A stretch of DNA of 64,000 bases from Mycobacterium haemophilum DSM 44634 (GCF_000340435.2 NZ_CP011883.2:1844687-1908686); one strand, 5' to 3'. Positions 49,995 through 59,646 are shown, counted from the first letter of the stretch. Notes: a model not told the origin generated them from the letters alone. Translations and numbers: made by a program.

Positions 49995-50486
49995 TTGCGC
50001 CTAGAACAGATCTATCAGGAAGTGATCCTCGATCACTACAAGCACCCTCAGCATCGTGGGCTGCGGGAGCCGTTCGGCGCGCAGGTGTACCACGTCAACC
50101 CGATCTGCGGTGACGAAATCACCTTGCGGGTGGCGTTATCCGCCGACGGTGCGAGCGTCGCAGACATTTCTTATGACGGACAAGGCTGTTCGATCAGCCA
50201 GGCGTCAACCTCGGTGCTGGCCCAGCAGGTGATCGGTCAGAGTGTGCCCGACGCGCTGGACACCATCTCCGCATTCACCGAGATGGTGTCCTCGCGCGGA
50301 ACGATTGAGGGTGATGAAGACGTCCTGGGCGATGGGGTCGCGTTCGCCGGAGTAGCCAGGTACCCGGCCCGGGTGAAATGCGCGCTACTTGGCTGGATGG
50401 CTTGCAAAGATGCATTGGCGCGAGCCAGCTCGAAACACGAAGCCTTCGAGGAGGTCACAGATGAGCGAAACCACCGTGCCGGGTGA
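49995..50486 (+). CDS. sufU: sulfur-transfer/scaffold protein SufU
   Basis: A 163-residue IscU-like SufU, the zinc protein that accepts persulfide sulfur from SufS. Three Cys and an Asp of the zinc site are visible: NPICGDEI, GQGCSISQAS and ARVKCALLGW. The DNA start is TTG at 49995 (LRLEQIYQEVILDHYKHPQHRG). Its 3' end overlaps the next gene by 26 bases. Confidence 0.94.
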   Translation: MRLEQIYQEVILDHYKHPQHRGLREPFGAQVYHVNPICGDEITLRVALSADGASVADISYDGQGCSISQASTSVLAQQVIGQSVPDALDTISAFTEMVSSRGTIEGDEDVLGDGVAFAGVARYPARVKCALLGWMACKDALARASSKHEAFEEVTDERNHRAG

Positions 50487-50808
50487 CGAGCTGCTCGCCG
50501 ACGTTGAGGAGGCGATGCGCGACGTCGTCGACCCGGAACTGGGGATCAACGTCGTCGATCTCGGACTGGTCTATGGCCTGGGTCTTGAAGAGGGCGACGA
50601 AGGAACGGTCGCGCTGATCGACATGACGTTGACGTCGGCGGCCTGCCCGCTGACCGACGTCATCGAGGACCAGTCACGCAGCGCGTTGGTCGGCAGTGGT
50701 CTGGTCAGCGACCTGCGGATCAACTGGGTTTGGACCCCGCCGTGGGGCCCGGACAAAATCAGCGACGACGGGCGCGAACAACTACGCGCCCTCGGCTTTA
50801 CCGTCTAA
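50461..50808 (+). CDS. sufT: SufT-like DUF59 (MIP18-family) Fe-S assembly protein
   Basis: A 115-residue DUF59 protein with the family text EEAMRDVVDPELGINVVDLGLVYGLGL and MTLTSAACPLTDVIEDQ, including the conserved Cys in AACPL, and the ending NWVWTPPWGPDKISDDGREQLRALGF. It corresponds to Rv1466. ATG at 50461 with GAGGAGG upstream. It closes the suf operon; a role in cluster maturation is known for the family and inferred here. Confidence 0.92.
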   Translation: MSETTVPGDELLADVEEAMRDVVDPELGINVVDLGLVYGLGLEEGDEGTVALIDMTLTSAACPLTDVIEDQSRSALVGSGLVSDLRINWVWTPPWGPDKISDDGREQLRALGFTV

Positions 50809-50841
50809 AGCTTGGGGTGTAGGCAGGCTATGCGTGATCGG

Positions 50842-52683
50842 TCAGAACGCGTCCTCGGAGACGCGCATGATCTCGTCGTCGATGGACCCGACGATGCCGC
50901 GCAGCGCGGTCAATCTCGGCAACATGTTCTTGGCGAAGAACGCTGCGGTCGCGATCTTGCCTTGATAGAACGCTAAATCAGTTTTGCCGTCGTTGCCTGC
51001 CTCGATGTTAGCCAGCGTGGCGCGTGCGATATCGGCTTGCACCAGTAACCGCCAACCGATCAACAGATCGCCGACGGCCAGCAGGTAGCGCACTGATCCG
51101 AGCCCCACCTTGTGAATATCGGTAGGGTGTTGTGCGGCGGACATAAGGTATCCGGTCAACGCGCCCGTCATCGCCGTGATGTCATCGAGCGCGGTCGCAA
51201 GCAGCTCGGCTTCGGTTTTCAGCGACTCATCGCAGTTTTCGATGGTGCGACTGATCTGAGCTGTCACATGCTGCAATGCTTGACCGTGGTCGCGGACGAT
51301 TTTGCGGAAAAAGAAGTCCAGCGCCTGGATGGCAGTGGTGCCCTCGTAGAGGGAATCAATCTTGGCGTCACGGACGTACTGCTCAATGGGGTAGTCGACC
51401 AAAAAGCCCGAACCGCCTAGCGTCTGCAGCGACTCGGTCAGGATTTCGTAGGCCCGTTCCGAGCCCACCCCCTTAACGATCGGTAACAGCAGATCGTCCA
51501 CGCGGTGCGCCATGTCGGGATCCGCTCCAGAAACCTGTTGCGCTACATCGGCGTCCTGGTGCGCTGCGGCATAAAGATAGAGCGCCCGCAGACCCTCGGC
51601 GTAGGCTTTCTGAGTCATCAGGCTGCGGCGCACATCGGGGTGATGCATGATGGTGACCCGCGGTGCGGTCTTATCGGTCATCTGGGTCAAATCCGCGCCC
51701 TGGACCCGTTCCTTAGCGTAGGCAAGCGCGTTCAGGTAGCCCGTGGACAGCGTGCCGGCCGATTTGACGCCGATCGTCATGCGAGCGTGCTCAATGATGG
51801 TGAACATCTGCGCGATCCCGTTGTGCACGCCGCCGACCAGATAGCCAACGGCGGGCACGTCGGTGGCACCGAAAGTCAACTCGCATGTGGGAGAGGACTT
51901 CAGCCCCATCTTGTGTTCCAGCCCGGTAACGAAAACGCCGTTGCGGGGCCCGAGTTCGAAGGTGTCGGGGTCGAAAAGGTGGTTGGGGACATAGAACAGG
52001 CTCAACCCTTTGGTACCCGGACCGGCGCCCTCGGGTCGAGCCAGCACCAGATGGAAGATGTTCTCGGCGGTATTGCCGACGTCTCCGCCGGAGATGAATC
52101 GCTTGACGCCCTCGATGTGCCAGGTGCCGTCGGGTTGTTCGACGGCCTTGGCCCGGGCCGCGCCCACATCGGAGCCTGCGTCGGGTTCGGTGAGCACCAT
52201 GGTGGCCTGCCATCCGCGCTCGACCCCCTTCGCCGCCCAGTGACGTTGCTGTTCGTTGCCTTCGATGTAGAGCGCATTGGCCATCACCGGGCCCAGGTTG
52301 AAGAAACACGCTGAGGGATTAGCGCAGAAGATCATTTCGTTGACCGCCCAGGTCAGCGGTGCCGGCGCGGCCATGCCGCCGATCTCCTCGGCCAGACCCA
52401 GGCGCCACCACTCGGCCTCCTTGATCGCTTGCACCGACTTGACCAACTCGGCGGGCACGCTGATGGTGTGGGTCGCGGGGTCGAACACCGGTGGGTTGCG
52501 GTCTGCGTAGGCGAACGACTCGGCAACCGGTCCTTCCGCCAAGCGAGCGGCTTCGGTCAATATCGTTCGCACCGTGTCGACGTCGAGATCGCCATAGCGT
52601 CCAGTGCCGAGAACGGCCGCTAGATCAAGGACCTCGAACAGGTTGAACTCGAGATCACGGACGTTAGCGATGTAGTGGCCCAA
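50842..52683 (-). CDS. fadE15: acyl-CoA dehydrogenase FadE15
   Basis: A 613-residue FAD acyl-CoA dehydrogenase of the long mycobacterial type, with an N-terminal extension (HYIANVRDLEFNLFEVLDL) and a C-terminal extra domain. Core motifs: GWQATMVLTEPDAGSDVGAARAKA, HIEGVKRFISGGD, LGPRNGVFVTGLEHKMGLKSSPTCELTF and the late ILTESLQTLGGSGFLVDYPIEQYVRDAKIDSLYEGTTAIQALD, which holds the region of the catalytic base. Equivalent to Rv1467c. It converges with the suf operon. Confidence 0.94.
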   Translation of the reverse strand: MGHYIANVRDLEFNLFEVLDLAAVLGTGRYGDLDVDTVRTILTEAARLAEGPVAESFAYADRNPPVFDPATHTISVPAELVKSVQAIKEAEWWRLGLAEEIGGMAAPAPLTWAVNEMIFCANPSACFFNLGPVMANALYIEGNEQQRHWAAKGVERGWQATMVLTEPDAGSDVGAARAKAVEQPDGTWHIEGVKRFISGGDVGNTAENIFHLVLARPEGAGPGTKGLSLFYVPNHLFDPDTFELGPRNGVFVTGLEHKMGLKSSPTCELTFGATDVPAVGYLVGGVHNGIAQMFTIIEHARMTIGVKSAGTLSTGYLNALAYAKERVQGADLTQMTDKTAPRVTIMHHPDVRRSLMTQKAYAEGLRALYLYAAAHQDADVAQQVSGADPDMAHRVDDLLLPIVKGVGSERAYEILTESLQTLGGSGFLVDYPIEQYVRDAKIDSLYEGTTAIQALDFFFRKIVRDHGQALQHVTAQISRTIENCDESLKTEAELLATALDDITAMTGALTGYLMSAAQHPTDIHKVGLGSVRYLLAVGDLLIGWRLLVQADIARATLANIEAGNDGKTDLAFYQGKIATAAFFAKNMLPRLTALRGIVGSIDDEIMRVSEDAF

Positions 52684-52973
52684 TGCGGTTCCCTCCAGTC
52701 CCGATAGTCACGCCTCAGTGTGTCCGACTTGGGAAAATGTACGCAACCGTAACTTGGCTGGGACCGCGGTTTACCGCGCTGGTTGCCGCCCCAGCCGCCG
52801 GCCTCGACAGCTCGGGCGCCGTGATCTCGTTGCAGTGCCTGGAAGCGCAGCGTGATCCCGGATCCACATACCTGTGCGGCCATCCCGACCATCATGGCGG
52901 GCGGCGGCGTCAACCGTGCGCTGACGGTGAATAGTCCGGGAACACGGCGCCGGTGTGCGGCGTTGGGCCAGAC
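52684..52973. other. intergenic region between fadE15 and the thioredoxin gene
   Basis: About 290 bases. In H37Rv PE_PGRS29, the P-type ATPase gene ctpD and trxA lie in this interval; nothing resembling them is present here. Short frames on both strands have no family match I recognise. It contains the divergent upstream regions of fadE15 and trxB1. Confidence 0.45.
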
Positions 52974-53333
52974 GTGACCACACGAGACCTCACTGCTGAG
53001 CAGTTCAACGAAACCATCAACGGCAACGACATGGTGCTTGTCGACTTTTGGGCGTCCTGGTGCGGGCCGTGTCGGGCGTTTGCGCCGACGTTCCAGGCGT
53101 CGTCGGAGAAGCACCCCGACATCGTGCACGCCAAAGTAGACACCGAAGCCGAACAGCAGCTGGCATCGGCCGCCGAGATCCGGTCCATCCCCACGCTGAT
53201 GGCCTTCAAGAAAGGCAAGCTGCTGTTTAACCAGGCCGGGGCCCTGCCGCCGGCGGCGTTGGAGGATTTGGTGCAACAAATCAAGGCCTTCGACGTCGCC
53301 GACGATCCGGGCGCGCCAGCCGAACAGGTCTAA
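52974..53333 (+). CDS. trxB1: thioredoxin (TrxB1/Rv1471-like)
   Basis: A 119-residue thioredoxin with the active site WASWCGPCRAF (redox Cys at residues 30 and 33), the conserved RSIPTLMAFKKGKLLFNQAGALP with the cis-Pro, and an acidic tail. GTG start at 52974 (VTTRDLTAEQFNETI), where homology begins. It resembles Rv1471; the adjacent trxA of H37Rv is missing. It reduces protein disulfides in the cytosol. Confidence 0.93.
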   Translation: MTTRDLTAEQFNETINGNDMVLVDFWASWCGPCRAFAPTFQASSEKHPDIVHAKVDTEAEQQLASAAEIRSIPTLMAFKKGKLLFNQAGALPPAALEDLVQQIKAFDVADDPGAPAEQV

Positions 53334-53405
53334 CCAGGACGTGCGTGGGCGGTGTTTGCGCGGATTCGGCGTTACCGTGGGCGCCGTGCGCGCTAACTTT
53401 CAACG

Positions 53406-54215
53406 GTGACTTTCGTACTTGTTGACCACCCGCGGCCGGGCGTCGCGTTAATAACCCTCAACCGGCCGGAGCGGATGAACTCCATGGCGTTCGATGTCAT
53501 GGTGCCGTTCAAGAGGGCGCTCGAGAAGGTCACTTACGACAATTCGGTGCGAGTGGTCGTGCTGACCGGGGCAGGCAGAGGCTTTTCGTCGGGTGCCGAT
53601 CACAAGTCCGCGGGAGCGGTGCCGCACGTCGACGGATTGACCCGGCCGACCTATGCGCTGCGCTCCATGGAGCTTCTCGACGACGTCATCTTAATGTTGC
53701 GCCGGTTGCACCAACCGGTGATCGCCGCGGTCAACGGCCCAGCCATCGGTGGTGGGCTCTGCCTAGCGCTGGCGGCCGATATCCGGGTGGCCGCCACCAC
53801 TGCCTACTTTCGGGCCGCGGGCATCAACAACGGGCTAACCGCCAGCGAACTGGGGCTGAGTTATCTATTGCCTCGGGCCATCGGATCCTCGCGCGCGTTC
53901 GAGATCATGCTGACCGGTCGCGATATCACCGCCGAGGAGGCCGAACGGATCGGTCTGGTGTCCTGCCATGTGCCGGATGAGCAGCTGCTCGACACCTGTT
54001 ATGCGATCGCAGCGCGGATTGCGGCGTTCTCCCGGCCAGGAATCGAGTTGACCAAACGCACACTCTGGAGTGGACTAGACGCCGCTAGCCTAGAAACCCA
54101 CATGCAGACCGAGGGTCTGGGACAGCTTTTTGTTCGGCTGCTCACCGCCAACTTCGAAGAAGCGGTTGCCGCACGCGCCGAGCAGCGGCCGGCAGTGTTT
54201 ACCGATGACAAGTGA
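53406..54215 (+). CDS. echA12: enoyl-CoA hydratase/isomerase family protein EchA12
   Basis: A 269-residue crotonase-fold protein with the oxyanion-hole blocks SSGADHKSAG and AVNGPAIGGGLCLALAADIRVA, plus ASELGLSYLLPRAIGSSRAFEIMLTGRDITAEEAERIGLV. One catalytic Glu position of classical hydratases is not obvious, so hydratase activity is uncertain. GTG start at 53406. Next to an ABC-F gene 27 bases downstream, as in H37Rv (Rv1472-Rv1473). Confidence 0.92.
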   Translation: MTFVLVDHPRPGVALITLNRPERMNSMAFDVMVPFKRALEKVTYDNSVRVVVLTGAGRGFSSGADHKSAGAVPHVDGLTRPTYALRSMELLDDVILMLRRLHQPVIAAVNGPAIGGGLCLALAADIRVAATTAYFRAAGINNGLTASELGLSYLLPRAIGSSRAFEIMLTGRDITAEEAERIGLVSCHVPDEQLLDTCYAIAARIAAFSRPGIELTKRTLWSGLDAASLETHMQTEGLGQLFVRLLTANFEEAVAARAEQRPAVFTDDK

Positions 54216-54242
54216 CGATAACCAACAATAAGGGGAGCGAAT

Positions 54243-55880
54243 GTGATCACGGCCACGGACCTGGAGGTCCGCGCTGGTGCGCGCATCTTGCTCTCACCCG
54301 ACGGCCCGGACTTGCGCGTGCAGCCCGGTGACCGCATCGGTCTGGTTGGGCGCAACGGCGCAGGCAAAACCACCACCCTGCGCATCTTGGCCGGGGAAAC
54401 TGAACCCTATGCCGGGTCGGTCACCCGGACCGGTGAAATCGGTTACCTGCCGCAAGATCCCAAAGAGGGCGATCTTGACGTGTTAGCCCGAGACCGGGTG
54501 CTGTCCGCCCGCGGATTGGACGTGCTGCTGACCGATTTAGAGAAGCAGCAGGCATTGATGGCCGAGGTTGCCGACGACGACGCGCGTGATCGCGCGATCC
54601 GCCGCTACGGCCAGCTCGAGGAGCGATTCGTCGCGTTGGGGGGCTACAGCGCCGAAAGTGAAGCCGGCCGGATCTGCGCGAGTCTAGGCCTGCCCGAACG
54701 GGTGCTTACCCAGCAGTTGCACACCTTGTCGGGAGGTCAGCGGCGCCGGGTGGAGCTGGCGCGCATTCTGTTCGCGGCCTCCGAAGGAGGAGCCGGTGCT
54801 TCCGGTTCGGGAACCACGCTGCTGCTGGATGAGCCGACCAACCACCTCGACGCCGATTCGCTTGGCTGGCTGCGGGATTTCTTGCGGTCGCACACTGGCG
54901 GACTGGTGGTGATCAGCCACAACGTCGAGTTGATCGCCGATGTCGTCAACCGGGTGTGGTTCCTGGACGCGGTGCGCGGCGAGGTCGACGTCTACAACAT
55001 GGGCTGGCAGAAGTACCTCGACGCCCGGGCCACCGACGAGCAGCGCCGCCGCCGAGAACGCGCTAACGCCGAACGCAAGGCCACCGCGCTGCGGACACAA
55101 GCCGCCAAGATGGGCGCCAAGGCGACCAAAGCTGTTGCGGCTCAAAACATGTTGCGTCGAGCCGATCGGATGATGGCTGCACTCGACGAGGAACGGGTCG
55201 CCGAGAAGGTGGCCCGGATCAAGTTTCCTACCCCAGCGGCGTGCGGGCGCACACCACTGGTGGCCAAGGGGCTAAGTAAGACGTATGGGTCCCTTGAAGT
55301 GTTCACTGGTGTGGATTTGGCTATCGACCGCGGCTCGCGCGTGGTCGTGCTGGGCCTCAACGGTGCCGGCAAGACCACGTTGTTGCGAGTGCTGGCCGGC
55401 GCCGAGTTGCCCGACGCCGGCGGGCTAGAACCTGGACACGGTTTGCGGATCGGCTATTTCGCGCAGGAACACGACACGCTTGATAACGAAGACACTGTCT
55501 GGCAGAACATCCGGCACGCCGCACCCGAGTCCGGCGAACAGGACCTACGCGGCCTGCTCGGCGCGTTCATGTTCAGCGGCCCGCAGCTCGACCAACCGGC
55601 GGGCACCCTCTCCGGCGGCGAGAAGACCCGACTCGCCCTCGCAGGCCTGGTGGCGTCCACGGCGAACGTGTTATTGCTCGACGAACCGACCAACAATCTC
55701 GATCCCGCGTCGCGCGAGCAGGTGCTCGACGCGTTGCGTAGTTATCAGGGCGCGGTGGTACTGGTGACGCACGACCCCGGGGCGGCGGAGGCGCTGGATC
55801 CGCAACGTGTCGTGCTGTTGCCTGACGGCACCGAGGACTATTGGTCCGACGAGTATCGGGATCTCATCGAGTTAGCCTGA
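54243..55880 (+). CDS. ABC-F family ATPase (Rv1473-like)
   Basis: A 545-residue protein with two ABC ATPase domains and no membrane segments, the ABC-F pattern of ribosome-protecting or translation-factor ATPases. Domain 1: VGRNGAGKTTTLRIL, LSGGQRRRVELARIL and TLLLDEPTNHLDADSL. Domain 2: LGLNGAGKTTLLRVL, LSGGEKTRLALAGL and LLLDEPTNNLDPASREQ. A basic, Ala-rich linker (ERANAERKATALRTQAAKM, then AAQNMLRRADRMMA) joins the domains. Rv1473 has been connected with macrolide tolerance; that role is inferred here. GTG start after AAGGGGAG. Confidence 0.95.
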   Translation: MITATDLEVRAGARILLSPDGPDLRVQPGDRIGLVGRNGAGKTTTLRILAGETEPYAGSVTRTGEIGYLPQDPKEGDLDVLARDRVLSARGLDVLLTDLEKQQALMAEVADDDARDRAIRRYGQLEERFVALGGYSAESEAGRICASLGLPERVLTQQLHTLSGGQRRRVELARILFAASEGGAGASGSGTTLLLDEPTNHLDADSLGWLRDFLRSHTGGLVVISHNVELIADVVNRVWFLDAVRGEVDVYNMGWQKYLDARATDEQRRRRERANAERKATALRTQAAKMGAKATKAVAAQNMLRRADRMMAALDEERVAEKVARIKFPTPAACGRTPLVAKGLSKTYGSLEVFTGVDLAIDRGSRVVVLGLNGAGKTTLLRVLAGAELPDAGGLEPGHGLRIGYFAQEHDTLDNEDTVWQNIRHAAPESGEQDLRGLLGAFMFSGPQLDQPAGTLSGGEKTRLALAGLVASTANVLLLDEPTNNLDPASREQVLDALRSYQGAVVLVTHDPGAAEALDPQRVVLLPDGTEDYWSDEYRDLIELA

Positions 55881-55984
55881 CCAATTAAAGGCGGTGCAGC
55901 AGGCCTTTTCGGCCAAAGTGGCCCCGCCGCCGCCGACGGGTTCTTACGCTATGAGCTTAGAGTCTGTCGATGCGTGGAGGCGCG

Positions 55985-56176
55985 ATGAGAAAGTCGAAGA
56001 AGACGCGCGATGAGTTGTTGCATGAGTTGCGGCATGCCTATGAGGGCGGGGCCAGCATCCGCAGCCTGGTGGCCACCACCGGAAAGTCATACGGATCCGT
56101 TCATAGCATGCTGCGCGAGTCGGGCACCACAATGCGCAGCCGTGGCGGTCCCAACCACCGCGCTCGGTCACGCTAG
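55985..56176 (+). CDS. small helix-turn-helix protein (Rv1473A-like)
   Basis: A 63-residue protein, MRKSKKTRDELLHELRHAY followed by EGGASIRSLVATTGKSYGSVHSMLRES and an Arg-rich tail (TMRSRGGPNHRARSR). The central segment fits a homeodomain-like or sigma-region-4-like HTH. It is nearly identical in recall to Rv1473A, a predicted regulator next to the ABC-F gene. ATG at 55985 follows GGAGG; an upstream in-frame extension is unlikely. The strong conservation of such a short protein argues it is real. Confidence 0.85.
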   Translation: MRKSKKTRDELLHELRHAYEGGASIRSLVATTGKSYGSVHSMLRESGTTMRSRGGPNHRARSR

Positions 56177-56218
56177 CCGCTTCTAGTGGGCCAGCCGCGA
56201 GTGTAGCGCCGGCCGAAT

Positions 56219-56782
56219 CTACCTGCGGCGCACCGAGTTCTCCACTAAGTCGAGGACCGCGCCGAGCCGCTGCGGGTCTTCGCCGGAGGCCAGTCGGGCC
56301 ACCAATCCATCCAGAACCAGGTCCAGGTAGCACTGCAGCACATCGCTCGGAACATCGTCGCGCACTCGGCCGGCCTGCTTTTGTCGACGCAGCCGATCCA
56401 TTGTCGCCGCGGCCAACTCCGCGGAGCGTTCCGCCCATCCGCGGCTGAATGCCGGGTCGGTGCGCAGCTTGCGAGCGATCTCCAACCTGGTGACCAGCCA
56501 GTCGAACTGTTCGGGTGCGGCGAGCATGTCGCGCATCACCTGAATCAGACCTGCGCGCGCTGCGACATCGGCCATCCGCTCGGCATCTTCGTGGGCCAAG
56601 GCAAAAAACAGCGTGTCCTTGTCCCGGAAGTGGTGGAAGATCGCGCCGCGCGACATTCCGATCGCTTGTTCCAGCCGACGCACGGTGGCCTTGTCATAAC
56701 CATATTCGGCAAAGCAGCGGCGGGCGCCGTCGAGGATTTGACGGCGACGAGCCGCCAGATGGTCTTCACTGACCTTAGGCAC
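56219..56782 (-). CDS. TetR-family regulator (Rv1474c-like, next to aconitase)
   Basis: A 187-residue TetR protein. The HTH is GYDKATVRRLEQAIGMSRGAIFHHFRDKDTLFFALA, the classical TetR pattern. It lies 32 bases downstream of acn on the same strand. The M. tuberculosis counterpart Rv1474c has been described as an aconitase repressor responding to iron; the same context here suggests the same job, but no operator was identified. Confidence 0.93.
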   Translation of the reverse strand: MPKVSEDHLAARRRQILDGARRCFAEYGYDKATVRRLEQAIGMSRGAIFHHFRDKDTLFFALAHEDAERMADVAARAGLIQVMRDMLAAPEQFDWLVTRLEIARKLRTDPAFSRGWAERSAELAAATMDRLRRQKQAGRVRDDVPSDVLQCYLDLVLDGLVARLASGEDPQRLGAVLDLVENSVRRR

Positions 56783-56814
56783 GGGTGGCTTGTCCTAGGC
56801 GGGGGTGGTTGGGA

Positions 56815-59646
56815 TTAGCCCGCCTTCAGCATGTTGCGCAGCACGTACTGCAGGATGCCGCCGTTGCGGTAGTAGTCGGCCTCACCGGGGGTGTCGATGC
56901 GCACCACCGCGTCGAACGCCACTATAGCTCCGGCGGCCTTGCTGGCCTTGACATGCACGGTCTTTGGTGTCTTGCCATCATTGAGCACATCGATACCGCT
57001 GATCTCGAACACCTCGGTACCGTCCAGCCCAAGCGACGAAGCCGATTCGCCCTTCGGGAATTGCAGCGGGATCACGCCCATACCAATCAGGTTGGAGCGG
57101 TGGATGCGTTCGAACGACTCGGCGATCACCGCCCGCACTCCTAGCAGCAACGTGCCCTTGGCCGCCCAGTCGCGCGACGATCCGGATCCGTATTCTTTGC
57201 CGCCGAGTACCACCAGCGGAATGTTTTCTGCCGCATAGTTTTGGGCCGCGTCGTAGATGAATGCCTGCGGAGCGCCGGGCTTGGTGAAGTCGCGGGTGTA
57301 GCCGCCCGCAACGTCGTCGAGCAGCATATTGCGCAATCTGATGTTAGCGAACGTGCCACGGATCATGACTTCGTGGTTGCCGCGCCGCGACCCGAAGGAG
57401 TTGTAGTCCAAGTGGCCGACGCCGTGCGCGTCGAGGTACTGTGCCGCCGGGGTACCCGGTTTGATGGCGCCGGCGGGGGAGATATGGTCGGTGGTCACCG
57501 AGTCGCCTAGCAGCGCCAGCACTCGAGCACCGGTGATGTTACGCACCGGCGCGGGTTCCGCGGACATTCCCTCGAAGTAGGGAGGTTTGCGCACATACGT
57601 CGAATTCTGGTCCCACTCAAAGGTATTGCCGCTCGGTGTGGGCAGGTTGCGCCAGCGGTCATCGCCCTTGAACACGTCGGCGTAGTTCTTGGTGAACATC
57701 TCCTGATTGATCGCCGAGGCGATGGTGTCGGCGACATCTTTTTGCGAGGGCCAGATGTCTTTCAAGTAGACATCCTTGCCGTCTTTATCTGTGCCCAGTG
57801 GCTGGCTCTCGAAGTCGAAGTCCATCGTCCCGGCCAGCGCGTAGGCGATCACTAGCGGTGGCGAGGCCAAGTAGTTCATCTTCACATCGGGGTTGATGCG
57901 CCCTTCGAAGTTTCGGTTGCCCGACAGCACGGCGGCCACCGAAAGGTCGTTGTCGTTGACCGCTTTCGAAATCTCGTCGGGCAGCGGGCCAGAGTTGCCA
58001 ATGCAGGTGGTGCAGCCGTAGCCGACCAGATAGAAGCCGAGCTTCTCCAAATACGGCCACAGACCGGAGCGGTCGTAGTAGTCGTTGACCACCTGCGATC
58101 CCGGCGCCATGGTGGTCTTCACCCATGGCTTGGAGGCCAGTCCCTTTTCGACGGCGTTGCGGGCCAGTAGCGCCGCGCCCAGCATCACCTCCGGATTGGA
58201 GGTGTTGGTGCACGACGTGATCGCGGCGATCACCACCGCGCCGTGGTCGAGCACGAACTCGCCGAGTTCTTGCGACTTGACCCGCACCGGGTTGCTCACT
58301 CGGCCGTCGGCATGCGCGGCGGCGGATTGCACTACCACCTCATCGTCGTTGGCGAACGACAGCTGCCCGGGGTCGCTGGCCGGGAATGTCTCCTCGACCA
58401 CCTCGTCCAGCTTCGAGTGGTGATCGTGCGGCGAACCGCCGCCGACATAGTTGGGAATCTGCTCGCGGAACGTGGACTTGGCTTGCGTCAAGACGATTCG
58501 GTCCTGCGGACGCTTCGGTCCGGCGATTGACGGCACCACGTCAGACAGGTTTAGTTCGAGGTATTCGGAGAACGCCGGCTCGTGCTTGGGGTCGTGCCAC
58601 AGGCCCTGCTCTTTGGCGTAACCCTCGACCAGGGCAACCTGCTCAGGCGTGCGGCCGGTGAACCGCAGGTAGTTAATCGTCTCTTCGTCGATCGGGAAAA
58701 TTGCTGCGGTGGAACCGAATTCAGGGCTCATGTTGCCTAGAGTGGCGCGGTTGGCCAGCGGTACCTCGGCCACGCCCTCGCCGTAGAACTCGACGAACTT
58801 GCCGACAACGCCGTGCTTGCGCAGCATCTCGGTGACGGTCAGCACGACATCGGTGGCCGTGACACCCGGCTGAATCTCACCGGTCAGCTTGAAGCCGACC
58901 ACCCGGGGGATCAGCATCGACACCGGCTGGCCCAACATGGCGGCCTCAGCTTCGATGCCCCCTACGCCCCAGCCGAGGACGCCGAGGCCGTTGACCATCG
59001 TGGTATGCGAGTCGGTGCCCACGCAGGTGTCGGGGTATGCAGTTATTGTTCCCGCGCCGTCTGCGCGGGTCATCACCACACTCGCCAGGTATTCGATGTT
59101 GACCTGATGCACGATGCCGGTGCCCGGTGGCACCACCTTGAAGTCGCGGAACGCGCCCTGTCCCCAGCGCAGGAACTGGTAGCGCTCGCCGTTGCGCTGG
59201 TACTCGATTTCGACGTTGCGCTCGAATGCGTCGGCCCGGCCGAACAGGTCGGCGATCACCGAGTGGTCGATCACCAGGTCCGCCGGCGCCAGGGGGTTGA
59301 CTTTGTCCGGGTTGCCGCCGAGATCCCCGATGGCCTCCCGCATGGTGGCCAAGTCGACGATGCACGGCACGCCGGTGAAGTCCTGCATGACGACCCGGGC
59401 CGGCGTGTACTGGATTTCGATGCTGGGCTCTGCCTGTCGATCCCAGTTCGCGATGGCTTCGATGTGGTCTTTGGTGATATTGCTGCCGTCCTCGTTGCGT
59501 AGCAGGTTCTCGGCGAGGACTTTGAGGCTGTAGGGGAGTTTCTTGGTATTGGGGACGGCGTCGAGACGATAGATCTGGTAACTGTTCTCGCCGATTTTCA
59601 GGGTGTCGCGGGCGGAAAACGAGTTCACCGAACCTTTGCTACTCAC
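56815..59646 (-). CDS. acn: aconitate hydratase
   Basis: A 943-residue aconitase A/IRP-type enzyme interconverting citrate and isocitrate with a [4Fe-4S] cluster. The cluster Cys are visible: one in AITSCTNTSNPEVM and two in GYGCTTCIGNSGPLP. Other hallmarks are DTCVGTDSHTTMVNGLGVLGWGVGG, PGSQVVNDYYDRSG and KEYGSGSSRDWAAKGTLLLG. Length and order match Rv1475c. The ATG is at 59646. The enzyme depends on Fe-S assembly of the type made by the suf operon 6-16 kb upstream. Confidence 0.96.
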   Translation of the reverse strand: MSSKGSVNSFSARDTLKIGENSYQIYRLDAVPNTKKLPYSLKVLAENLLRNEDGSNITKDHIEAIANWDRQAEPSIEIQYTPARVVMQDFTGVPCIVDLATMREAIGDLGGNPDKVNPLAPADLVIDHSVIADLFGRADAFERNVEIEYQRNGERYQFLRWGQGAFRDFKVVPPGTGIVHQVNIEYLASVVMTRADGAGTITAYPDTCVGTDSHTTMVNGLGVLGWGVGGIEAEAAMLGQPVSMLIPRVVGFKLTGEIQPGVTATDVVLTVTEMLRKHGVVGKFVEFYGEGVAEVPLANRATLGNMSPEFGSTAAIFPIDEETINYLRFTGRTPEQVALVEGYAKEQGLWHDPKHEPAFSEYLELNLSDVVPSIAGPKRPQDRIVLTQAKSTFREQIPNYVGGGSPHDHHSKLDEVVEETFPASDPGQLSFANDDEVVVQSAAAHADGRVSNPVRVKSQELGEFVLDHGAVVIAAITSCTNTSNPEVMLGAALLARNAVEKGLASKPWVKTTMAPGSQVVNDYYDRSGLWPYLEKLGFYLVGYGCTTCIGNSGPLPDEISKAVNDNDLSVAAVLSGNRNFEGRINPDVKMNYLASPPLVIAYALAGTMDFDFESQPLGTDKDGKDVYLKDIWPSQKDVADTIASAINQEMFTKNYADVFKGDDRWRNLPTPSGNTFEWDQNSTYVRKPPYFEGMSAEPAPVRNITGARVLALLGDSVTTDHISPAGAIKPGTPAAQYLDAHGVGHLDYNSFGSRRGNHEVMIRGTFANIRLRNMLLDDVAGGYTRDFTKPGAPQAFIYDAAQNYAAENIPLVVLGGKEYGSGSSRDWAAKGTLLLGVRAVIAESFERIHRSNLIGMGVIPLQFPKGESASSLGLDGTEVFEISGIDVLNDGKTPKTVHVKASKAAGAIVAFDAVVRIDTPGEADYYRNGGILQYVLRNMLKAG

